Source: Gemmataceae bacterium (GTDB lineage Bacteria; Planctomycetota; Planctomycetia; Gemmatales; Gemmataceae). Taken from it: a stretch of 10,507 nt of DNA. Shown here in pieces: positions 1-6,165 of the stretch; the first letter of the stretch is position 1, and the number at the start of each line of letters is the position of its first letter. The stretch spans positions 1-10,507 of the forward strand of contig JANWVS010000031.1 in assembly GCA_025056835.1 (NCBI GenBank), in the 5' to 3' direction. A program made the position numbers and the translations under genes. The notes under the pieces were generated by a model. It saw only the letters and a list, made by a program, of their open reading frames with translations. It was not told where the DNA came from and searched no databases.

Positions 1-346
1 GCGCGCGCTCTAATCGGCTTGGCTGCTCGGCGAGCATGCTCTTGCTCACGTCGAGGACGATGACGACATCCCGGCCAGTCCGTGTCTCCACCCCCTCCCC
101 CCGGCCCCAACGCGGCTGAGCCAGCGCGACAACCAGGCTGCCCAGTCCCAGCAACGTCAGCAGCGCCGCGCGGCCGCGTCCTGCTTGTCGCGCCTGCAAC
201 GCGGCACGGAGGCCTGTCGCTCCTCCCAAGTGCCGCAGCGTGCGCCGGCGGCGACTGCCGCCCCAGAGGAGGAAACCCAAGGCAACCGGCACGACGGCAA
301 GAAGCCACAACGCGGCCGGATGGGTAAAATGGTGCGCCGCGATCAT
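1..346 (-). CDS. VWA-domain membrane protein, BatA/BatB-like (3' end outside window)
   Basis: The first 115 codons of a Bat-type von Willebrand factor A protein are visible. They hold a hydrophobic helix at about residues 11-29, an Arg-rich cytoplasmic stretch (31-38), and a second hydrophobic segment at about 61-77. A VWA domain then opens with the metal-site motif DVSKSM (D99, S101, S103). The second metal-site half and the C-terminal membrane helix must lie beyond the left edge. The ATG overlaps the stop of the preceding VWA gene (ATGA, 343-346), and GGAGGG at 354-359 sits 7 bases upstream, so the start is well supported. In this family two adjacent VWA proteins are membrane-anchored, with the VWA domain predicted on the periplasmic side, and are linked to a MoxR ATPase. 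Whether this one is BatA or BatB cannot be settled from a fragment; its position second in the pair suggests BatB. Confidence 0.9.
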   Translation of the reverse strand, partial: MIAAHHFTHPAALWLLAVVPVALGFLLWGGSRRRRTLRHLGGATGLRAALQARQAGRGRAALLTLLGLGSLVVALAQPRWGRGEGVETRTGRDVVIVLDVSKSMLAEQPSRLERA

Positions 347-1341
347 GGCACGGCCCTCCACCAGGTCGCCTCCGAAACGATGATAACCAACCAGCAGGCC
401 AAGGCGATCATGACGAACCAGTGGTAAGTTTCATGATAACGCCGATACGAGAAACTGCGAATCTCGTCACGTTCCAACCGATCAATGGTTTGCAGTGCGT
501 CGGCGAGGGCCGCCGCGTCGGTGGCGTGGAAGTATCGACCGTGGGTCAGCCGGGCCAGACCTTGCAGCGTCGCTCTGGCTTTTGCCGTGTCGGGGGAGTC
601 GTCGTCCGGCGCCGCGTCGATAGCATAGACGGGCACGGTAAGGTTTGCGGCGAGCTGGCCGGCTTGTAGTGGCCGCAGTGCCGGCGGCGGCACGTTGCTT
701 TCTCCGTCGGTCAAAAGGATGATGACTCGGCGGCGCGTGGGTGCCTTGGCCAGACTCGCCAGTGCCCAGGCCAGAGCATCTCCCGGATTCGTGGTCGCTT
801 CCGTGACCACCGTACGCGGCGATTCCGCGTCAAGAATCGCCAATAATGCTCGATGATCGAGCGTCAAGGGGCAGGCGGTTTCCGGTCGCGTGGCAAAGCA
901 CACTAATCCGAGCAGGTCATGGGGACGTCCGGGGAATGTGATTCCATTGGGCGCCGTTCCCCCGGCCACGAGCAGGCGGAAGACGTGCCGCACCCCATCG
1001 AACCTGGTCACAAGTTGTTCGCCGAAGTGAAAATCTTGCGCAGTCATGCTGTGGCTGGCATCAACGACAAACATGATGCTGATGCCCTCAGTTGGCAGAC
1101 GACTGCCTTCGTCGGGCCAGCGCGGCTCCGACAGCGCGACCACGCCCGCCGCCAACCCTAGCAAGCGCAGCGCCATTCCCCAGCGCGCCATGGCCAAGGC
1201 CCGTCGCCCACGACGCTCAAGGCCCCTGGCCAGCGAGGGAACCACCACCGCGGGTTGCTGTCGGCGCCGCCAGAGCCAGCCCAGAAATGGCACGACAGCC
1301 AAGAGTACCAAGGCCCATGGTTGCGCGAAATAAGCCGCCAT
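343..1341 (-). CDS. VWA-domain membrane protein, BatA-like
   Basis: A 332-residue protein with the BatA layout: an N-terminal membrane helix (about 8-24), a basic stretch (25-27), a second hydrophobic segment (about 56-72), a VWA domain (about 87-285) and a C-terminal membrane helix (about 306-326). The metal-ion-dependent adhesion site is intact: D94-x-S96-x-S98, a Thr pair at 183-184 before PGDAL, and D212 in LLTDGESN. The segment around 115-145 is longer than in a minimal VWA fold and includes GRPHDLLGLVCFA; I believe this insert is common in planctomycete relatives. The ATG at 1341 is the first possible start, because an in-frame TAA lies four codons upstream (1351-1353); no good Shine-Dalgarno precedes it. 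The gene is divergent from the lipoprotein gene and overlaps the next VWA gene by four bases. BatA-like proteins work with MoxR ATPases in envelope or stress processes; the substrate here is unknown. Confidence 0.93.
   Translation of the reverse strand: MAAYFAQPWALVLLAVVPFLGWLWRRRQQPAVVVPSLARGLERRGRRALAMARWGMALRLLGLAAGVVALSEPRWPDEGSRLPTEGISIMFVVDASHSMTAQDFHFGEQLVTRFDGVRHVFRLLVAGGTAPNGITFPGRPHDLLGLVCFATRPETACPLTLDHRALLAILDAESPRTVVTEATTNPGDALAWALASLAKAPTRRRVIILLTDGESNVPPPALRPLQAGQLAANLTVPVYAIDAAPDDDSPDTAKARATLQGLARLTHGRYFHATDAAALADALQTIDRLERDEIRSFSYRRYHETYHWFVMIALACWLVIIVSEATWWRAVP
354..359 (-). promoter_or_regulatory. Strong Shine-Dalgarno site for the second VWA gene
   Basis: Read on the minus strand this is GGAGGG, 7 bases before the ATG at 346. 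It lies inside the end of the upstream VWA gene. Together with the 4-base ATGA overlap it suggests coupled translation of the two VWA proteins. Confidence 0.6.
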
Positions 1342-1379
1342 GCCGCTGGTTTAGCAACTTCCGGACCAACTTTCCGCTC

Positions 1380-1408
1380 TTGACGGCGGCTACGAACCTC
1401 GCTATCGT
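1380..1408 (+). promoter_or_regulatory. Putative sigma70-type promoter for the lipoprotein/SET pair
   Basis: TTGACG (1380-1385) matches the -35 consensus at five of six bases. It is followed after exactly 17 bases by TATCGT (1403-1408), four of six for -10. Transcription would start near 1415, leaving a leader of only about 15 bases before the ATG at 1430. The site lies in the 88-base divergent gap (1342-1429). I saw no comparable pair facing the VWA gene on the other strand. This is motif matching only, in a phylum whose promoters are poorly defined. Confidence 0.35.
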
Positions 1409-1429
1409 CCGACCGATTCCGAACTTCAG

Positions 1430-2335
1430 ATGAACTTCTATTCACTTGGGGACGCCGTGTTCAGACGGGGGCGGCGCCTGCTACCGATCTTACTTTGCGT
1501 GGCACCGGTCGGATGCTTCACCACGCCCGGGCCTCGCGAAACCTCCAGGCCTTGGGGAATGCGTCAGGCCTTACCCGGCGACGCGGTGATCATCGATGTG
1601 GCCCTGATTGAACGGGAATTGGGCGACCCCTTTCTGAATGAGGAGCTTTGGAACAGTACCGATGAAATGGTCGTGGATCTGGCCACCAAGGCCGTTTTGG
1701 AAGCCAACGGACTGCGCGTCGGCCAGGTGGTGGGAATGACGCCCGCGCAATTGCAACGGCTGTTAAGCTCAGAGCGGTGGTGTATCAATCCACAGCGTTT
1801 CATCCATGCCGCCGGCAAGACCACGACGCATTACCTCGGTCCGGTGCTCCCCCATTGCGATTATGACCTTCGCGTGGGCGGTACAGTCCAGGAAGTGCGC
1901 GTCGATCGAGCACGTTTTTGCTTCGAAGTGCTGGCGACTCTGACCGACAACGGCAAGACGAAACTGACTTTCACTCCCAAGGTCGAAACCGCCGAACAGG
2001 TTTTGCCGTATCAACCCTCTGCCGACTTGTCGCGCTGGCAGATTAAGATCGAGCGGCCCGGCACGGCGTATCCCGAGTTGCGGTGGGAAGCAAAACTGGC
2101 GCCGAATGAATACCTCGTGGTGGGTGCACTCCTCGACAAACCCGGCACTTTCGGACATTGTGCCCTTGTTGAAGAAGACGGCTCTCGACCCGCGCAACGG
2201 CTATATGTTGTCCGCACGAGCCGCTCACTCACAGATGAATTGCCGGCGCTCGCCGACCGGCCCCTTTGGAGCCAATCGCCGCCGCTGGCAGCCCAAGCGG
2301 GCCTGAGCGGCATCATCCGCGCCAGCCGTCCCTGA
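1430..2335 (+). CDS. Putative secreted lipoprotein of unknown function
   Basis: I do not recognise a named family for this 301-residue protein. The N-terminus has a basic patch (RRGRR, 12-16), a hydrophobic core (LLPILLCVAPV) and Cys29, which looks like a lipoprotein signal peptide. The residues before the Cys (PVG) fit the lipobox poorly, so ordinary signal peptidase cleavage is also possible. A GTG at 1457 (residue 10) would give a more compact signal peptide and is an alternative start; neither start has a clear Shine-Dalgarno. The mature part is a mixed alpha/beta sequence without repeats. It has several Cys (118, 143, 164, 244) that could pair in an oxidising compartment, and a near-C-terminal block, PNEYLVVGALLDKPGTFG (225-242), that reads like a conserved core. 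It is the first gene of a two-gene plus-strand unit with the SET protein. Confidence 0.8.
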   Translation: MNFYSLGDAVFRRGRRLLPILLCVAPVGCFTTPGPRETSRPWGMRQALPGDAVIIDVALIERELGDPFLNEELWNSTDEMVVDLATKAVLEANGLRVGQVVGMTPAQLQRLLSSERWCINPQRFIHAAGKTTTHYLGPVLPHCDYDLRVGGTVQEVRVDRARFCFEVLATLTDNGKTKLTFTPKVETAEQVLPYQPSADLSRWQIKIERPGTAYPELRWEAKLAPNEYLVVGALLDKPGTFGHCALVEEDGSRPAQRLYVVRTSRSLTDELPALADRPLWSQSPPLAAQAGLSGIIRASRP

Positions 2336-2359
2336 GACCGCCACCTATAACACTTCCTC

Positions 2360-2836
2360 ATGCACCATCGCTGTCTGGAAATCCGCGCGACGAAGTCGAA
2401 GGGCCGCGGCGTCTTTGCTACCGCTCCGATCGCCCGCGGCGAAGTGCTGGCGCACATGCAAGGATGGTTGGCGACAACGGCTCAACTCGACGAAAACTGG
2501 TTCGCTCTTCAGGTCGGCCCTGATTTGTGGCTTTGCTCCGACGGCACCAGCCTGGACGATTGCATCAATCACTCGTGCGATCCCAATGCCGGCTTTCGCG
2601 ACGGTCAACCGATTCTCGTCGCCTTGCGCGACATCGACGCCGATGAGGAAATTGGCTGGGACTACTCCACGGCGATGGCCGAACCGAACTGGTCCTTGGT
2701 CTGCCGCTGTTCCGCCCCGACTTGCCGGCGGATTATTCGTCCGTGGCCGGACCTGACTCCCCAGTTGCAGGAACGCCTCCGGCCGCATGCCCTGGCCTAT
2801 TTGCGCAACGATCGGGTGAAGCCGGCCGGGCGATAA
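2360..2836 (+). CDS. SET-domain protein (putative lysine methyltransferase)
   Basis: A compact 158-residue SET protein. It has the N-terminal KGRGVFA motif (14-20, the AdoMet-binding GxG region), the hallmark NHSCDPN (70-76), ALRDIDADEEIGWDYS (88-103) carrying the catalytic-type Tyr (Y102), and a post-SET-like Cys cluster CRCSAPTC (C115, C117, C122). C73 with those three Cys could form the zinc site seen in eukaryotic SET enzymes. SET enzymes transfer a methyl group from AdoMet to protein lysines; bacterial members are known, but their targets are mostly unknown. The protein has no signal peptide, so it should be cytosolic. The start lies 24 bases after the lipoprotein stop, so the two are probably co-transcribed, although their products should be in different compartments. 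It converges with the oxidoreductase gene, with only 24 bases between the two stops and no visible hairpin. Confidence 0.9.
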   Translation: MHHRCLEIRATKSKGRGVFATAPIARGEVLAHMQGWLATTAQLDENWFALQVGPDLWLCSDGTSLDDCINHSCDPNAGFRDGQPILVALRDIDADEEIGWDYSTAMAEPNWSLVCRCSAPTCRRIIRPWPDLTPQLQERLRPHALAYLRNDRVKPAGR

Positions 2837-2860
2837 CGAAACCGACCGCGACCACGGCAT

Positions 2861-3910
2861 TCAAGACGGCAAGGGTACGGCCAATCTTTCAGCCAGCGAC
2901 CTGAGTTGGCTCCAAGTCCCATCATCCAGGGGAATTCCCGAGGCGAGCCGCTGCGTCTTGGTCCGTCGCTCCGGATCGCCCGGCAGCAGAATCTCGGCGA
3001 CCCCCGCGGCCTTGGGGCAAGTGCGGACCGCTTGGGCCAAGCGCGTCGACTCGCTGATGAAATGGCTGTGGCCAGCGAACTGCCCAATATCCATCACCAA
3101 GAAAAAGACGGCGTTCGCCGACAGGTTGGGATGGCTGGGATGGCTGCACGGCGCACCGGACAAGCCGCCAGCAAACATGTCCAGCAACAGTCCGATGCCG
3201 AAGCCTTTGTAAGCCTGTTCCCCGCCCAAGGGGAGGATGCTGCCGCGCGGCTCCTTGTATAGCACGCCTGGATCAGTCGTCGGTTGACCGTCGGCATCGA
3301 GCAGCCAACCAGGCGGAACGGCCTGACCCTTGTTAAACGCAACGCGGACCTTTCCCTCGGCCACAACGCTGGTGCCGATGTCGAGCACGATCGGAACGTC
3401 GGCCGTCGGCGCCGCCAGACAGAGCGGATTGGTGCCGATGCGAGCCTGAATTCCCCCGGGCGGGGCGACGCCGCGACCGAATCCGTGATTGTTGACCGTG
3501 GCCATAAACGCCATGCCTTGTGCGGCAGCGGCTTCGGCATATTCGCCCAGGCGGCCGATATGGCCGCAGTGCTTGAGCGTACCGGCGGCCAGCCCAAGGG
3601 CTTGGGCGCGGGGGACCAGTCGTTCGAGCAAACGATGAGCCTGCACCTGCCCCAGCCCCCAGCCGCCGTCGACCACGAGTACGGCCGCGGTTTCTCGAAT
3701 CACGGTAAAAGGGGCGCCAGGCTTCAAACGTCCATCCTTGATCGCCTCGACGTATTGAGTGATGCGAAGGACGCCGTGCGAATCGTGCCCGCACAAATTG
3801 GCATCGACGAGACTTTGCGCGACGCGCTGCGCTTCTGGCTCGCCGACGCCGGCGGCCTGGAACAGCGCCGCGGCAAAACGAGTCAAAGGCTCGGCATGGA
3901 AAAGCGGCAC
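2861..3910 (-). CDS. Ldh family (malate/L-lactate/ureidoglycolate-type) NAD(P)-dependent oxidoreductase
   Basis: A 349-residue protein of the Ldh_2 family, which oxidises 2-hydroxy acids such as malate, lactate, ureidoglycolate or sulfolactate with NAD(P), and which is unrelated to classical LDH. Visible family motifs, counted from the GTG start: GHDSHGVLR (41-49, with the active-site His45), HCGHIGRLGEY (114-124), NNHG (140-143), GTNPLCLAAP (159-168), VLDIGTSVVAEGKVR (175-189), and the YKGFGIGLLLDMF block (234-246). The GTG at 3910 is chosen because GGAGGG lies 9 bases upstream and the family homology begins right after it. An upstream GTG at 3973 would add 21 Arg/Ser-rich residues overlapping the phosphatase gene and is unlikely. 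It follows that gene after 19 bases and is probably the last cistron. The exact substrate cannot be told from sequence. A soluble metabolic enzyme is an odd partner for a signalling cassette. Confidence 0.93.
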   Translation of the reverse strand: MPLFHAEPLTRFAAALFQAAGVGEPEAQRVAQSLVDANLCGHDSHGVLRITQYVEAIKDGRLKPGAPFTVIRETAAVLVVDGGWGLGQVQAHRLLERLVPRAQALGLAAGTLKHCGHIGRLGEYAEAAAAQGMAFMATVNNHGFGRGVAPPGGIQARIGTNPLCLAAPTADVPIVLDIGTSVVAEGKVRVAFNKGQAVPPGWLLDADGQPTTDPGVLYKEPRGSILPLGGEQAYKGFGIGLLLDMFAGGLSGAPCSHPSHPNLSANAVFFLVMDIGQFAGHSHFISESTRLAQAVRTCPKAAGVAEILLPGDPERRTKTQRLASGIPLDDGTWSQLRSLAERLAVPLPS

Positions 3911-3919
3911 TCGGCAAAT

Positions 3920-3925
3920 CCCTCC
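3920..3925 (-). promoter_or_regulatory. Strong Shine-Dalgarno site fixing the GTG start of the oxidoreductase
   Basis: Minus-strand GGAGGG, 9 bases before the GTG at 3910 and just after the stop codon of the phosphatase gene (3930-3932). Its position within the 19-base gap is the main reason for preferring this start over the GTG at 3973. Confidence 0.65.
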
Positions 3926-3929
3926 GCGA

Positions 3930-6128
3930 CTATGACGCCCGCACGACGACGATCGTCGCGTTGTCCGTCGCACCGCGGAGGTTGACGAGGTTCAACAACC
4001 GCCGCGCTGCTTCTTCGGCCGAATAAGCCGCTTCACGCGTCAGCATCGTCTCGATTTCCTTGTTGCTGACGTGGTTCGTCAGACCGTCCGAGCATACCAG
4101 GATCCAATCGCCACGGGCCAGCTTGGCGCTGTACAAGCCTGGAATAACGTCCGGCTGCCCGCCGATCGCTTGCTGAAGCTCATTCTTGCGAGGATGGGTC
4201 TCGGCTTCGGCGGGAGTCAACTGGCCAAGCTCCACGAGTCGGTTGACGAGTGTTTGGTCGCGCGTCAGTTGTTGCAAGCGGCCGCGGTGCAGATGATACG
4301 TCCGACTGTCGCCGACGTGTCCGACCACGACATTGCGGCTGTCGATGTAAATTGCCTCGGCCGTGCAGCCCATCCCCCGCTTGCCGCGGCCCGGGGTGCG
4401 TCCTGCCGTGTAGACTTCTTTGTTGGCGTGCCGCAAACACGCTTCCAGTACTTTTTTGGTCGCTTCGACGTCCACCGGTTCGGGCGGCGGTTCCTTGCCG
4501 CTGAGGGCCGCAAACATCGGTTGCTGCAAGAGGAACTTGCGCATCTCCGAGATGGCCAGTGCTGCCGCCACTTCGCCGGCTTCGTATCCCCCCATGCCGT
4601 CGCACAACAGGATGAGAGCATATTCGTGCAGGTCGTCTTGGCGCGTCTCGACAGCGTGCAAAAATGCCAAGGCATCTTCATTGCCGGTGCGAACCATGCC
4701 GGTCGTCGTCCAGGCGGCCATATCAAACCGAACCTTGTCGAACGTCCTGCGGCAGAGCTTGATGGTGTCGATCAGTTCTGTGAATCCCGTGGGATCTTTC
4801 TTGGCAGCTTCGTCGGTCGGAAAACGTGTAAACAGATCCCGGCAGAACGTTTTGTTGATCAGACGCAAAAAAAGCGGATGCACGTCGGGAAATTTCTCGG
4901 TGATTTGGTTCGGCGTGAACTGGCGCTCGAAGTCCTTTTCCTCCAACGGATGATGGAGGTATTCCAAAGCGTACAGCATCGCGCCGACGCTATAGAGATC
5001 CGAACGGGCGTCGGCCGATTGCGGATCGAGAATCAACTCAGGAGCCGTGTAGAGCGTCGCGCGGATGGGTGGATTGGCAGGTAACGGCAAGGGCAAAAGA
5101 TCGGAGAGATCCGTCAGCACGGCGCGACCATTGGCGTCGACCGTTACGAGGTCGGGACGCACCCCCTCCAGGACCGCGCCGGCGCCGTGCAATGCTTGCA
5201 AACCTTCGCAAACTTGTTGCAGCCAGCCGTAGCGTTGATCGGCGCTGGCTTCGGGATCGTCCCAAGCGTCCCACAACGATCGGCCCTCCGGACGACTGAC
5301 GACTAAATACTCGGTGTCATTTTCGACGAAATAATCGACAACACTCGGTAAGGCTGCGGAGCCGGCCTTCGTCAAAACCTGCTTCTCCCAAGCCACGCCT
5401 GGCCATGTCGCCGACTCCGACGCCGCAATCGGGGCGGCAGCGGGAGCTGCTGCCGGAAGATTGTCGAACTCTGGCATGAACTCCTCTTCGGCGTCGGCGC
5501 TCTCGGCAACCTCGGGCAACGCTTCCGCCACTGGTAACAAGGCTTGAGCTACGATGGTGACGGGGCGCGGCGTGCCGTCGCCGTGGTCAAAGCCGGTAAA
5601 TCGGCTGACCCCCAGGCGTTCGCTGATAAGCGAGACGATCTCATAGCGGCCCAGCAGTCTGCCGGGCGGGTTCGTGAATGCGACCGCGGGTAGCCCGCCG
5701 CTTGGAGCCCCGCTCGGCCCCGCCGCCGCCATCGGTCCGGCATGCGGTGCGGCAAACAGCCATCCGCAATCATCGCAAAACCTTGCTCCCGCTTTGGCAG
5801 TCGCGCCACAAGCGGGGCAGGTCAACGACGGTGCCGCCGGCTCGGCGGGAAGCAACGTCACCGGTGGCGTAGGAACCGGCGAAGTCACGGCACTTGCCAG
5901 GGGCAAAGCGCTCGGCAAAGCCTCGGCCGCAGCCGCGGGAGTGGCCGCCGCTGCCGCTTGAACCTCGGCAGATTGGGCCGCCGCCGGCACCTGATCGAAT
6001 TCGAGGGGGATATCGCTTCCGTCGGCGTCGGTCTCCGGCGTCCCTTGCTCGTCCGCGGCGGCGTGGTTGTCGACACCGAACAATCGAGCCCACAGGCCAC
6101 CACTTTTTGGATTACGCGGATCGGTCAT
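3930..6128 (-). CDS. Zinc-ribbon / pseudokinase / PP2C phosphatase fusion protein
   Basis: A 732-residue modular protein. It has an Ala/Pro-rich acidic leader (1-100), a zinc ribbon (C104, C107, C118, C121), a degenerate Ser/Thr kinase-like domain (about 161-465) and a C-terminal PP2C domain (about 469-732). In the kinase-like part the ATP-binding Lys is Val (V193), HRDxKPxN reads LEGVRPDL (320-327), and DFG reads DLS (340-342). The structural APE (362-364) and SDLYSVG (376-382) survive, so it should be catalytically dead. An acidic, then Ala-rich, insert separates the beta3 and alphaC regions. The PP2C part keeps the metal-binding Asp set: NED (D485), DGMGG (D510), CSDGL (D681) and ATDN (D722), plus GHVGDSR around D607, so Mn/Mg-dependent phosphoserine/threonine phosphatase activity is expected. 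I chose the ATG at 6128; a GTG at 6236 would add 36 residues overlapping the kinase gene by 71 bases. No membrane helix is seen. The likely partner is the kinase encoded just upstream. Confidence 0.92.
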   Translation of the reverse strand: MTDPRNPKSGGLWARLFGVDNHAAADEQGTPETDADGSDIPLEFDQVPAAAQSAEVQAAAAATPAAAAEALPSALPLASAVTSPVPTPPVTLLPAEPAAPSLTCPACGATAKAGARFCDDCGWLFAAPHAGPMAAAGPSGAPSGGLPAVAFTNPPGRLLGRYEIVSLISERLGVSRFTGFDHGDGTPRPVTIVAQALLPVAEALPEVAESADAEEEFMPEFDNLPAAAPAAAPIAASESATWPGVAWEKQVLTKAGSAALPSVVDYFVENDTEYLVVSRPEGRSLWDAWDDPEASADQRYGWLQQVCEGLQALHGAGAVLEGVRPDLVTVDANGRAVLTDLSDLLPLPLPANPPIRATLYTAPELILDPQSADARSDLYSVGAMLYALEYLHHPLEEKDFERQFTPNQITEKFPDVHPLFLRLINKTFCRDLFTRFPTDEAAKKDPTGFTELIDTIKLCRRTFDKVRFDMAAWTTTGMVRTGNEDALAFLHAVETRQDDLHEYALILLCDGMGGYEAGEVAAALAISEMRKFLLQQPMFAALSGKEPPPEPVDVEATKKVLEACLRHANKEVYTAGRTPGRGKRGMGCTAEAIYIDSRNVVVGHVGDSRTYHLHRGRLQQLTRDQTLVNRLVELGQLTPAEAETHPRKNELQQAIGGQPDVIPGLYSAKLARGDWILVCSDGLTNHVSNKEIETMLTREAAYSAEEAARRLLNLVNLRGATDNATIVVVRAS

Positions 6129-6165
6129 GGTGTTGTCCGTGATCGGTGTCGTCGGGTGACGACGT

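Noticed and set aside
1356-1379. Near-direct repeat AACTTCCGGACC / AACTTTCCGCTC in the divergent gap
   Set aside because: The match fades after eight or nine bases and is too short to call an operator by eye.
1158-1445. A 95-codon minus-strand frame covering the divergent gap and the start of the BatA-like gene
   Set aside because: It is out of frame with the VWA gene and would overlap its coding start and the lipoprotein start. The VWA frame has clear motifs and a TAA just upstream of its ATG.
2837-2860. Possible bidirectional terminator between the converging SET and oxidoreductase genes
   Set aside because: The 24 bases contain no convincing inverted repeat or T-tract.
3911-3973. Longer oxidoreductase start at the GTG at 3973
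   Set aside because: The extra 21 residues are Arg/Ser-rich, overlap the phosphatase 3' end, and lack a ribosome site. The GTG at 3910 has GGAGGG and gives the normal family length.
3284-3985. A 233-codon open frame on the plus strand opposite the oxidoreductase
   Set aside because: It is antisense to all the Ldh-family motifs and shows no family resemblance itself.
4071-5084. A 337-codon open frame on the plus strand opposite the phosphatase
   Set aside because: It lies wholly antisense to a protein with clear PP2C and kinase-like motifs, has no domain motif of its own, and is explained by GC-rich codon bias keeping the opposite frame open.
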